Shown here piece by piece: positions 22,440-32,809 of a DNA stretch of 64,000 bases. The position numbers and the translations under genes are program-made. This DNA comes from Sclerodactyla briareus (taxonomy: Eukaryota; Echinodermata; Holothuroidea; Dendrochirotida; Sclerodactylidae), in contig JAODTK010000478.1 of assembly GCA_026419785.1 (NCBI GenBank), forward strand, positions 248,001 to 312,000, read 5' to 3'. How positions within the stretch are numbered: position 1 is the stretch's first letter; the number at the start of each line of letters is the position of its first letter. The notes under the pieces were generated by a model, which did no database searches, was not told the origin of the DNA, and saw only the letters and a program-made list of their open reading frames with translations.

Positions 22440-22730
22440 ATAACTCGAACTCAATAATCACTAAACCATGCACGAGGGACTAGTGTCAACGATTAGTTAA
22501 AATTGCCCTTGTGTGTCCTATATCCCGAAGCTTGCATATCCTGATCTAGCAGACTTTCAAACTGCGTGAATTTGTCCTTTGGGAGTCAAATATATCCCCT
22601 CATCCAATTTCCTTCACTGTAAACTTTGTTGTGATCCCGGCATCGCCGCCTAATAAATTATTTTGTTTCATGATTCGCTCTTGAAAATATCCGAACGGTT
22701 CGTCACATGTGTCACCAGGTTCCAAGAGGA
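22440..22730 (+). repeat. E repeat, copy 2
   Basis: Same blocks as 16080-16345 (CATGCACGAGGGACTAGTG, CTTGCATATCCTGATCT, GAGTCAAATATATCCCCTCATCCAA, GAACGGTTCGTCACA). It follows B copy 2, placing it where the next C module would be expected to start. Confidence 0.75.
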
Positions 22731-24115
22731 ATGGGGCGATAGTCCCCGATGTATCCTCCGAATACTGGGGTGCCTCACCACCAAAATTAATTCCACAAAA
22801 CGGTATATGAAGTTGAAAGATTGTATTAACTGAATTGTCACGGCAAATAAATTTACACATTACCCCTTAATCGAATAGCAACTACTTTCTTTTCTACGAG
22901 AGATATGGGATAACGTAACTGCCAATGCACAGGACATGATATTCATGGTCACAACTGTCAAGATGCATAAATTACGCTATAAAGTTACAAAGTTACTAAA
23001 TAAATGTTCAAACTGTTCACCGATATGTGATCAATGTATGTATATATGGATATATAGGATTGATCTTTGTACAAACGTTTTCAGTCGGACGCGATGGTCT
23101 GGCCCAACTTCCTTCCACAAATAGATGATGAGGGACCTCGTATGCACCGACAAGACCCCAAGGGAACCGAATGGGACATCAGGTTCGGTAGTCCTGATAC
23201 GCTAAGTTATGTAGGTGGGATACGTCCGGAAATAAGGTCACGCCAGCTAAGCTGCCTGAAATTGGAAATAAGCCATCACAATTACCTGGATTTAAATCTA
23301 CCCGATAGCTATCCCATCCTTTACCTAATAATAGTCGTGTAACCAGTACCAAGTTCCCGTTCAACGACGAGAATCGTATGACTCTGGTCATGAAAAAACT
23401 ATCGCTCTCAGTAACCGTGTCACCATGTTACAGTAGACTGTATCTACACGATAACAATATATGAGGGGCATTACAAACTTGAAATACCCTATTACACAGA
23501 CCACAATGAATAAATGGAGAAGTGTTTGCCGCTAATTGACGAAATGATATAAACCAAATTGGGAAAATACCACAATCTGCCCTCTACATTCAATGTCATC
23601 ACATTTCAGTGACAACCAATTGCTACAAAATACCCTGATACACAATCCTACAATGGGCTTAATTCGATACGGCTATCACACATTACGGCAATTACTCAAA
23701 TTCAACTCTCGGACATCACCAGTACCATACACACACTAGATACCATACCCACAATCCACGAATCAGCAGTACATGATGAATGAATGTATCTTACTATTAA
23801 AAATGGCGTTACCGGCAATATTGATTTGAACAACTGGCAACAAGCTCCCGGCCCCGTGCAGTAGACTTCTATGAACCATGAACTATCCTTTCCACAGGAA
23901 CTACAAATACTATACGGATATACACCCACAGCTTGTAGAACTCGTAGTAAATAATACACGGCGTTAAAGGCAGAGGATAAAGTGAGACAATATTTTAATG
24001 TGCCTTTGTCGCGCTACCTCCGTGAGGAACAGTGACATTCCACGGGCTAGTACTATGAAATTACCACTCTACACAGTAAACAAAAGGAGTCAGCGCACCG
24101 CCAATAACCCTTGGC
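22730..24115. other. Unassigned stretch between E repeat and C module 2
   Basis: Contains small open frames on both strands (for example 91 residues at 23067-23342, + strand) that I do not recognise and that lack splice or codon support. It has no counterpart at 16345-16550, so it may be an insertion within the C module. Confidence 0.35.
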
Positions 24116-24119
24116 CGAC

Positions 24120-25245
24120 TGCCAAATTCCTATTGGACTTTGGACAGAATACATTTTACATGCGATTCTGCATCTATTCCGTTCCACGTTTGTCCTCATT
24201 TATCGCTAGAAACCCTCTGGAAGTGTATGCTACTCGTCCTTATTCACGTGTAACCTCTTCTCTCCCCTTCTCTCCCTATTCCCTCTCTAACTTTTTTTTT
24301 CCCCTCTATCAGTCAACCCCGAGGTGGTTTCCTCTTTGCTGTCAGTATGCCAGAGGCCCTACACTCATTTGAAACAGTTAATAGTCCTATAGCAGTCTTC
24401 ATGATTCGCGTATCCATTTCACACGGAATATTCAGGATAAATTCAAACTGCAAGAATAAACATGGGTAGATTTATCGAGTTATCGAGATGACTGTCAGTG
24501 CGAGATCCATATGACGCGTTTCTTTTACCCACCGTACTGTCTCATGATAAAAGTGCACTGATGTGTGTATAAACGTGGATATCCGGACCTTATCCGATAC
24601 GTTAATATTAAAATGTGCTACTGATAAATATTTAACAGTATAACTTGTATGTTCATCAGTTACCTTATAGTGAGTGCTTGGTATTATCGAACGATCAACC
24701 GGTCGAACGGAAATGAACCGTAATTTACCACAGCATAACAGTATTTTTAAATCCATTGACTTCCTGTCAGTGCAAGATCTATGTGACAGTTTTTGTTCAT
24801 CTACCGTATTTTTTCAATGCACAAGTGCACTGATGTGGCAAAAGTGCACTGATGTGTGCATAGATGTGGATATCTGGACCTTATCCGATACGTTAATATT
24901 AAAATGTGCTACTGATAAATATATTACAGTATGACTTGGAAAATTGAATTTGCTACTGATAAATATGGCAGTATGCTATGTTTATCAGTTATGCTATCGG
25001 CCGAACGGAAATGAACCGTCATTTACCACAGCCTAACAGCATTTTTTAATCCATTGATTTTCTGTATACATGCATTAATCAAACACAACCATCCTTCTGT
25101 TCACGGCAAAGATCAATGCATTACCCTCCGAGTTTCACATTTCTATTGGACTCTTTGCTCAGATTATTCGAAGACAACCGCCTGGAGAGCTTGCCAAGTG
25201 ATTTGTTCGCTTAGAACAATGAAAATGGATGAGGTGTAAGTTACA
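24120..25245 (+). repeat. C module, copy 2, with internal tandem duplication
   Basis: It matches C copy 1 from GCGATTCTGCATCTATTCCG onward. The core beginning TGTCAGTGC(G/A)AGATC and running through GTGCACTGATGTG...GGACCTTATCCGATACGTTAATATTAAAATGTGCTACTGATAAATAT occurs twice in a row, at about 24490-24640 and 24765-24930. The other copies have it once. Confidence 0.8.
25163..25235 (+). pseudogene. LRR exon, class C, copy 2, in-frame stop
   Basis: The exon lies between TTTGCTCAG and GAGGT|GTAAGT and starts with FEDNRLESLPSDLF in frame. It then reads GCT TAG where the intact copy has GCT GAA, and has one extra base (73). As written the exon has a stop and a frameshift after the conserved core. 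An inserted T would explain both changes. Confidence 0.65.
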
Positions 25246-25317
25246 ATCTACCTCGTCAACTAACCGTTGGTGTTGGGGTCCCACGCATGGATCCATGTTC
25301 GCTGAGCGACGATTAAT

Positions 25318-25378
25318 ATTATTATTATTACTATTATTATTAGTTAGTAGCAGTATCAGTAGTAGTAGTAGTAGTATG
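25318..25378. repeat. (ATT)n / (AGT)n microsatellite
   Basis: Runs of ATT followed by AGT units with few interruptions, just downstream of the class C exon. Confidence 0.85.
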
Positions 25379-25439
25379 TCTTGATCACTTAGCGTCAGCA
25401 TGTTAGTGTAATTATAAGAATGCAGCATTGCATTGGAAG

Positions 25440-27560
25440 TATGAATTTGTACAAGTCTCCGGGAACAGATGGGCTTTACAACCTTCTTCAGATATTTTTG
25501 AAACTCAATCAGTCCTCTGCTAGTGGAATTCTTTGATTATGGCCAAAATTCGTGAGGTTATCCCCGGAGCAGTCACGTGGCGTTATCAGTTATTTCTGTA
25601 ATACCAAAAGCCGATAAAGATCCTCCAAAAATAAAGAACAGCATTGCAAACAAAGCACAGTTGCAAAATAACAAATTCGTATTTTCTTCAGCCATATAAC
25701 GAATTGTATAAATTTTAATTCCTTGTGATTCTCTAACTAGGGTTAGCCTTTGTCATGAGCGTCAATCCTGGGGGAGGGTGGACGAAGAGACCCCCCCTCC
25801 ATATTTTGAGGTGCTCTCATTTTTCCATTTTTCACACAATATTTTGTTGGGCGGCGAGGTCATGCCCCCCTTACACTTTGGTCATGCCCCCACTTCTGGT
25901 GGAGATGGATTGACGCCTTAGCCTTTGTATCATACGAAGTTTATCAGTGAATTGTATACTGTATTCATCAAACCAGTGGTTACTTTTAAAGATCAGTATT
26001 ATATTATGATAGGCGCGAAGGCAGCCTAATCCTATCCTATTTACGAGAACATATCAATTCGGTTGTCTATACCATAAACTAAAATTGATCATGTTCGCAT
26101 CGACTGCCAGTGCAGAGAGATACCGGCATCGACTGGGTTCAGCCATGAGCTATTGTCTCTGTCAAATGAAAGAAATGAATAGATACGCCTACGTAATCCT
26201 ATCTTTGGGAGATTCAACAAGACTGAGTGGGGGTGCACCTGCGTACGTGGGAAGTACCCCCATGAATAATAACCATAACGTGTGTTAAGTTTCAGAACGT
26301 GTATGAGAGGAGTAGGGATTGGGGGAAGGGGTGGCCAGAACATGCTAGAATTCCAGGTTCTGGGTGTAGGGCTTTGATGTCTCCTCTGTGCTAGTTCGAA
26401 GCAAATTTGTTACCATTGGCCTTTAACATGCATATACACGGGGAATCGGAGAATATAGCACTAAAATATATCACAGGTGTGCCAGCTAAATATTAAGAAC
26501 ACTTCCCTCGTAATTAGCATTATTGGCAGTTCTACAAGTCACCATGTCACCGCCACCGCCACCAGTATATCATTAAAATGAGTATTCATTATTCGAATTC
26601 AAATCCTTCAGAGAACGGCATTAGAAACCATGAGTTGTGTAAGTCGGTGACATATGCGGGAATCAGAGAACATTTTATTTTTATTTTTAAACAAAGTGAC
26701 ATGAGGAAGGGCGAACCCATAATTGCCTAACAAAATGAGGCAAACCCCAAAGCACAAGCGACTAAAAGAAAGAGGAGATATCAAGAGTACACGTTAAGCC
26801 CATTCTAGCTCAGAAAAAATCATTCAAGCAAAATAATCGGAGCTTTACGTGCATTGAATATGCAATCAAAATAACACACTATGCAGATGACACCGCGCTT
26901 TATATGACAGCAGTCGTTATATGAGATTTTGAGTTTACTGAATATTTTTCACAGCTCATCTGGTCTGAAAGTCAATCTAGAACGAACAATCATTTTCGGC
27001 GCCATTTTGCTAATTCCAAACCTTTATTCCGTTGACATTAGGCCGTTCCCCTGGTTTACTGGTCCAGTTACTCTTTTGAGTATTACCTTTACTTGCAATA
27101 GGAAGGATCGTTCTAATTTGAACTTCCCGCCAAAGTTGTCTCGTCTCAAAACAAACTTTAAACTCGTGGTCGTACAGAGATACTACGCCAATCAACCCGT
27201 AATTTGGTGTTCAAAAACTTTGCAATATCCAAATTAGTTTACCCGTATCACATTCTTCAATATCCTCCAAAATGTTCAATTTCGGACTCATTCCTAATAG
27301 TAATTTCTTAGGAAAAAGCTGATCAGGTTAAGCGTCAGGGACAATGCTAAATCCTATACGGTCTGGTGGTTTGTAGGTAATGCATATTTAGAATTTCATT
27401 GATAGTTTTGAAAATTACTTGGTTTAGGAAATATTTGAGTGGGAATAATACTGTTGGAAAAACCTTTATTATTGGATTATTATTCAAAGGACGTTGGTAA
27501 GCACTTTTACTTAGGTTTACTTATCGTGAATCAATAGGCGATTTCGAGAATGAAATTGTT
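25440..27560 (+). mobile_element. L1-like LINE relic, ORF2 reverse transcriptase pieces
   Basis: At 25441 the frame reads MNLYKSPGTDGL, the K-S-P-G-x-D-G block at the start of LINE reverse transcriptases. A WRYQLFL and PKADKDPPKI piece follows (25575-25630). After an interval holding a small inverted-repeat element, YADDTALYMT (about 26880-26912) is an intact motif C. Next come SGLKVNLERTIIFG (26957-27000), NLNFPPKLSRLK (27118-27153), SYRDTTPIN and ISKLVYPYHILQYPPK (about 27225-27275), and a LGVG..IIGL-like end near 27470. The order fits L1-like ORF2, with more decay than the copy at 11930. Confidence 0.75.
25754..25918. mobile_element. Short inverted-repeat element with about 10-base target duplication
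   Basis: The left end GAGCGTCAATCC and the right end GGATTGACGCCT are inverted repeats. TAGCCTTTGT stands immediately outside on both sides (25744-25753 and 25919-25928). The interior has C7 and C6 tracts and no coding frame. A duplication of 8-10 bases suggests mobilisation by a hAT- or Mutator-type transposase. The left edge may be 25757 if the duplication includes the following CAT. Confidence 0.8.
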
Positions 27561-27719
27561 TGAAATAATTCGCACAACAAAATTGATGAAGAGCCTGTTC
27601 ATTTATTTTATAGGTTTCTACATTCTGTGGGAATCAACTACGTGTTTAATTTTTCCATTTATGATGGCAAGCCACGAGTGATGCCGATTTTTTTATTCCT
27701 GACGAAGTCAGAGGAATCT

Positions 27720-28068
27720 TTGCAGTCATGACAGTGTGTATGTGTGTGCGTGTGTGTGTGACGACTACCTAAGCGCGTACGCGAGATGCCTGCCCCGACC
27801 TCTTCTCGGTCGCACGTGAACTTCGAAACTTAGCAGTAGGCTTCCGCGAACGTCTCTCATAAAAGAGCTGTGGCCCGCCACGCCCCGCTGCGCCCTGGGT
27901 TACCAACCCCCTCGGGGCGCACGTGCTGCAGAGGCGCCGCAGGCGCGCTCGGGGCTGCCGATTACCCTTAGCGAAAACAAGTACTTGCTGGTACCCCTTA
28001 GCGCTTCGAACGTGCGTATGCCTGTGTGTGTGTGTATGTTACGCGTGCTGTAAACACGATAACTCGAC
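27720..28068. repeat. GT-rich and GC-rich leader of the AGGTCA tandem repeat
   Basis: Starts with TGTGTATGTGTGTGCGTGTG, passes through a GC-rich stretch (CCCGCCACGCCCCGCTGCGCCC and CTCGGGGCGC) and a second GT run at 28022. It directly precedes the tandem units that follow. The 67-residue frame at 27923 is not recognised. Confidence 0.6.
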
Positions 28069-28069
28069 C

Positions 28070-29340
28070 CCACCTGAATGGAGTAAGCTCATACTTAGTA
28101 GGTGTGTTCCCATTATGAGTACATGAAACCTATGGTTTTGGGGTCCAGCGTCACGAGGTCATGTGAGGTCACTGGAGGTGAAAGTTTGAAAACCTTGTGA
28201 ACACGATAAGTCCCGAATGGTTGGTCTGATCGGGTTGAAATTAGGTGCGTAGCTTTCCCGTGGGGAGTACAGGAACCCTATTGTTTTTGGACCCCACATG
28301 AATGGCTGGAGCTCATACTTGGTATGTGTGTTCCCCATGATGAGTACATGAACCCTATGGTTTTGGGGTCAGGTCAGAGGTCATCTGAGGGCACCAGAGG
28401 TCGAATTCTGAAAAATTTGTAAACCGCTTGAGGTTAGAAGGGTTGGTCTGATCGGGTTGAAATTAGGTGCGTAGCTTTCCCGTGGGGAGTACAGGAACCC
28501 TATTGTTTTTGGACCCCACATGAATGGCTGGAGCTCATACTTGGTATGTGTGTTCCCCATGATGAGTACATGAACCTATGGTTTTGGGGTCAGGTCAGAG
28601 GTCATCTGAGGGCACCAGAGGTCGAATTCTGAAAACTTTGTAAACACTAAAGGTTATGAATGGTTGGTCTGATCGGGCTGAAACTTCGGTGTGTAGTTTT
28701 CCTATGGGGAGTACAGGAAGCCTGTTCGTTTTGGTATGGGTCAGGAGTGAATTTTTGTCAAAATAGAAATTAGTGAAAAATCGATATTTTGGCCAATTTT
28801 GGCTTGTAAACACGATAACTCGACCCCACCTGGATGAATGAAGCTCGTACTTGGTATGTGTGTTCCCCATGATAAGTACATGAACCCTGTTGTTTTGAGT
28901 CTGTAAGTGGGTCGTCTTGACGGTCACAAAAAAAAAAATAGAGGTAAAGTCGAAAACCTTGTAACACGATAAGGCCAGAATGGTGGTTGGTTCGGGTTGA
29001 AATTTGGTGTGTAGCTTTCTTATGGGGAGTACAGGAACCCTATTGTTTTGGTGTAGGTCAGGGGTGAATTTTGGTCAAAAATTGGAAATTTGTGAAAAGT
29101 AAATATTTTGGCCAATTTTCGCTTGTAAACGCGATAACTCGATCCAACCTGGATGGATGAAGCTCATACTTGGTATGTGTGTTCCCCATGATGAGTATAT
29201 GAACCCGGTTGTTTTAGGGGTCAGGCCAGAGATCATCTGAGGTCACCAGAGGTCAAAGTCTGCCAAAAACTGAAATTTAGTGTGTAGCTTTTTTATCAGA
29301 GTACAGGAAACCCTATCGGTTGGTTGGGAGAAATTGGAAA
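28070..29340. repeat. Tandem repeat, units of about 220-320 bases, with AGGTCA direct repeats
   Basis: At least five diverged units. Each holds GAATGG(CTGG)AGCTCATACTTGGTATGTGTGTTCCCCATGATGAGTACATGAACCC, then GGTTTTGGGGTCAGGTCAGAGGTCATCTGAGG, then TGATCGGGTTGAAATTAGGTG and TGGGGAGTACAGGAACCCTATTG. Unit starts lie near 28075, 28300, 28520, 28825 and 29150. Two adjacent units (28300 and 28520) are almost identical over more than 200 bases, so array growth is recent there. A related single copy lies at 52150-52420. Confidence 0.85.
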
Positions 29341-29639
29341 TTTGTCAGACGTTATGTTGCCCATAACGAGCTGGTACATTCCCATCGTCTTGTGTCTGGC
29401 TATAGGTTGTCAGAAAGAGTCAAGGAATCACTAAGCCTTTTGGCTATCTGGTCTTGAAGCTTACAATTAATAGTTTTCCATTCACATTGCACAATGGTGC
29501 CATTTTACAGCTTGGGGAGTACATCACCTCGTTAGTCTGAAAAAAAAAAATATTGATCGGGTTTCGTCAGGGACGTTCCTTGAAATGAAAATTCTGAATC
29601 ATGGTCAATTTTAGGGACGTCGCTTGTCTACGTGAGAAA

Positions 29640-29790
29640 TCAGTTTCTCGCATTTTTTCTTGGGGGGGGGGGGGGAAGGGGGGGTCTGCCAAACAAAAAA
29701 ATCCCCTTGCCGCTCCGCGCCAACTCAAGGTGCGCTCCGCTTAGGTGGAAGCATAGTAGTTGGCACCTTCACGAAACCAGTTCAGAAGGC
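29640..29790. repeat. G-tract and GC-rich interspersed repeat piece
   Basis: A G14 tract and GAAGGGGGGG are followed by GCCGCTCCGCGCCAACTCAAGGTGCGCTCCGCTTAGGTGG. The last part resembles TACGCTTCGCGCCAACCGATGGTGGTGCTCCGCTTAGATGG at 51790-51830, so both are members of one interspersed family. Confidence 0.6.
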
Positions 29791-30008
29791 CTGCTCTAGA
29801 TCTTCGTGTTTGTCTGCTTTCTCTCTTGTCTGCATGCCTCTGTTTTTGGACGTGTTTCTGCATGCGTGCCTGTCCTCTCCAGACAATTTCGCGTAACGAA
29901 AGAGAATAATTATTGAGGAAATCAAATTTACAGAGCTGGTTGCTATAATAAGATGTCTAAAAAGATAGGTATGGAAGTTATACGTGTGTTTTCTCATGTT
30001 TTTTTCAG

Positions 30009-30079
30009 GGACTTCGGACAAAATGTCCTCAGAAGCATACCAGCAGGCTTGTTCTCAAATACGACGAAGCTACACTTGT
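30009..30079 (+). CDS. LRR exon, class B, copy 3
   Basis: The best-reading class B exon. It follows TTTTTTCAG and ends at CTTGT|GTAAGT. In frame (one base completing the first codon) it reads DFGQNVLRSIPAGLFSNTTK and then LHL: an LRR with N-x-L-x-S-I-P-x-G-L-F, with N-T-T as a possible glycosylation site. Its length is 71, one short of 72, with the loss probably at the last codon. It has no stop. Confidence 0.75.
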
Positions 30080-30169
30080 GTAAGTTTGCAACCATTTACC
30101 ATGTTCTCTCTAATTGTCGAAGTGCGCCCAAACGACAGTGCTCTTCAATGACAAAGTTAACGCTGTTGT

Positions 30170-30795
30170 GGCGTTCTAGGGAATTCCTCACGGAGTGCGC
30201 TATGGAATATCTGTCCATCTCCATCTCATCTCGGTTGGATTATTGTAATCGCCTTCTGTTCTATGTTCCCAATAGTCAAATTAAACGCTTACAAAATGTC
30301 GCGGTGTTATCATTCGTTCAAGGAAATTCGACCAATCAGCCCAACCCATTCAAGACTTGCACTGGCTCCCTATCAAACAGAGATCCGAATTCAAATCGTT
30401 GCTCCTTGCTGATACAGCCTATTCCGGCAACGCCAATAACTCTCCTGGAGTTATTTCAGCGACAATGAACAAAGTATGTCTCTGGCAGTTCTTTTCGTTC
30501 CTCCACCCAACTTCACTATGTGTACCTCCTGTCAATTCGGCCAGTTATGGTGACATATTTTTTTCTCATGCTGCTGCTTGTTTATCCTATTCTATAAGGT
30601 CAGCAGATAGTGTGAATGTTTCAAATCAAGGCTTGAAACGCTTCTCATCGTTAGGGCTTTTCGCACTTGTAGCTTTGCGGCTTTTTTTTCTTTCTTTTTT
30701 GAAGCTCCTTGTTGCTTTTTGTGATATTGCGCTTAATAAATATTACACATCATTCATTCATTATTATTATTGTTTTTTTTTATTATTAAAAAAAA
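30170..30795 (+). mobile_element. 5'-truncated LINE (C-terminus of ORF2 and tail)
   Basis: SISSRLDYCNRLLFYVPNSQ and IKRLQNVAV are read at 30220-30305. In the next frame LHWLPIKQRSEFKSLLLADT follows (about 30355-30415), then PPVNSASYGDIFFSHAAACL (30530-30585) and RSADSVNVSNQGLK (30600-30640). This is the C-terminal region common to CR1/L2-type LINEs, in correct order and only lightly decayed. It ends in ATTCATTCATTATTATTATT and poly-A. It has been inserted into B module copy 3; flanking module sequence continues on both sides. Confidence 0.85.
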
Positions 30796-31429
30796 AAATC
30801 TTGACCTACTCGTTCTCTTACTGCCATCGCAGGTGGAGTAGTCGCGAGTTTGCGTAGACAATTCAATGAGACGACAGACCAAAACAGTGGACCATAGCAG
30901 GAACAACTCCTGGATGTTACAATTGATTTATTGCTCATATAACACCATACCGGAGAGTATCCGGATCCTGCGATTAAATACAAATCTGCACCTTTCTGTG
31001 CTGGACAATGAACACACTGGTACACATTCCAGGTCGGAGTTACTTCATTGATTGTAAAAACGATAACAAACTCAATATATCCGTTCACGTGAGTGCAGTA
31101 ATCGAGAGTGCTTCATCACCCTACTCTTGGAATTCTACCAGCAAGGTTTCACATTGACTCGACTAAACCGGATAATGAGATTTAACGTCACTCACAATAT
31201 GTTGCTGTGACCTACTTAGGATACAGAGGATCCGAGAAATAACTGCATCAAGATCGGCCGTAAAGATACAGTCAATGACGATGTAGTGTCGGTTGGGAAT
31301 ATTTAGTAGCGGAACAGGGTTAGCAATAATACAATAGGATTCATCTGTACAACAAAGTTTCCACACATTCTTATTCACTACATGACCCCTCGCACAAATA
31401 CAGGCATACATACACGCAAATGATGCGTT

Positions 31430-32025
31430 TAATGCTCCTATAGCAGTTTTCAGGATTCGTGTATCCATTTCACCGGAATATTCAGAATAAATTCATACTG
31501 CAAGAATAAACATGAGTAGATAAATTATTTTGGTGACTGTCAGTGCAAGATCCATGTGACGCGGTTTTTCCTTTATCCACCGTATTATTTTTCATGACAA
31601 AAGCGCACTGATGTGTGCATAAACGTGGATATCTGGACCTTATCCGATACGTGAATAATATTAAAGTGTGCTACTGATAAATATATAACAGTACAACTAG
31701 ACAACTTGAATGTGTACTGAGAAATAGTAGCAATTATAACTTTAGTTATTGTGAAGCTAGTGTGAGGCTGGATTATCAAGCAATCAATCGGTCGAACGGA
31801 AATGACACGTTATTCACCACAGCATAACAATAATTTTAATCCATTGATGTTCCTGCCTTCATGCATCAGCCAAAACACAGGCATTCTGCTGTAACAGCAA
31901 AAACCAATGTTTTACCCTCTGAGTTAACAGTCCTTGTGCACAGATTTTTCAGTGCCAACCACCTGGAGAGCTTGCCAAGTGATTTGTTTGCTGAAACAAC
32001 TGAAATGGAAGAAGTGTAAGTTAAA
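31430..32025 (+). repeat. C module, copy 3
   Basis: It shares TCCTATAGCAGTTTTCAGGATTCG, GACTGTCAGTGCAAGATCCATGTGACGCG, AAAAGCGCACTGATGTGTGCATAAACGTGGATATCTGGACCTTATCCGATACG and the CAATCGGTCGAACGGAAATGA block with copies 1 and 2, followed by the class C exon. Confidence 0.8.
31944..32015 (+). CDS. LRR exon, class C, copy 3, intact
   Basis: Exactly 72 bases between TTGTGCACAG and GAAGT|GTAAGT. In frame with one leading base it reads FFSANHLESLPSDLFAETTE followed by MEEV, without a stop. It is a typical LRR (L-x-x-N-x-L-x-x-L-P-x-x-L-F). Both introns are phase 2, so the exon can be skipped or added without changing the frame. It is the reference for the damaged copies at 17346 and 25163. Confidence 0.85.
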
Positions 32026-32059
32026 TCTATTATTAAAATTTAAGTTTAATTATCATATT

Positions 32060-32800
32060 ATTATTATTCAATCAGATATTAGTTGGGATAACTGTGAATC
32101 GAGGATCGGTAGGGACGTGACGCCCCCGCAAGTCCATTATCCGATGGAACCATCCCACAATATGTCAAACAGTCCCTCCATCCTCTCATAGTTTCTACTT
32201 CGGATGGGGGGGGAACTAACCACGAAAGTAGCAGCGACAGTATGCTAACATTAAAGTTGCAGCTAACAGAGCCGATGGTGGAAATCGAAAAACTAAAGGG
32301 GAAGTTGAACAGAAGCATCGTCGGAACTGAAAGCATTCACATATGATGTTCTGTGAGTCATGCGGAGGACTTGCTAAACCAGTGACAAAATTATTTGATT
32401 GCTCTATCACATCAAGGATATTCCAATGAACAGCGCCAAGTATAGAATTGGTACCAGCCCATTAAAAAAAAAAAAAAACAGGAACAAAAAAGTAATGGGC
32501 TTGTAGTAACGTACCACACTAGGTTATGATGTCAAAGAAAGATTGGTTGGAGGGATTATATATAAACTGCCAGCTGAACTTTGGTTACCATATGAACGAA
32601 CATGTTGATGAAGCAAACAATATCTATCTAGTCGAGAGTACATCCCTTTGAACGGAGGCTGGATAAGCATTTGAAGGAATGATAGATTTGTTTGTACTTC
32701 AAAGCCGACCTAAATTCTGGCAGCATCATCTGTAAGTACGTGTAATCAAAACATGCTCTATTTGAGGTTTCCCTAATTAAGGAAACTTAGCAAACCTTAC
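32060..32800 (+). mobile_element. LINE relic, shorter copy of 18400-19960
   Basis: Starts with ATTATTATTCAATCAGATATTAGTTGG and the X segment. In broken frames it then encodes SSDSMLTLKLQLTEPMVEIE and a CESCGGLAKPVTKLFDC stretch (about 32350-32405). A poly-A run at 32463 marks a deletion. The 3' part (32520-32790) matches 19385-19950: AACGGAGGCTGGATAAGCATTTG and CCTAATTAAGGAAAC. Position between a C exon and a B exon is the same as for the 18400 copy. Confidence 0.7.
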
Positions 32801-32809
32801 AATCATTTA

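Larger units (their letters stand above)
29800..31430 (+). repeat. B module, copy 3, interrupted by a LINE
   Basis: GTTTGTCTGCTTTCTC, the AAAGATAGGTATGGAAGTTATAC block, the exon and AATGACAAAGTTAACGC come first. A LINE insertion follows (30170-30795), then the module resumes with CTACTCGTTCTCTTACTGCCATCGC and the GATCCTGCGATTAAATACAAATCTGCACC block, as in copies 1 and 2. Confidence 0.8.

Noticed and set aside
28070..29340. CRISPR-like array
   Set aside because: The units are over 200 bases long, diverged and without short unique spacers; the window is eukaryotic.
29953..30468. 171-residue + frame as a host gene
   Set aside because: Its first part reads through an intron and an LRR exon, and its second part is a LINE C-terminus. 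It is a chance fusion.
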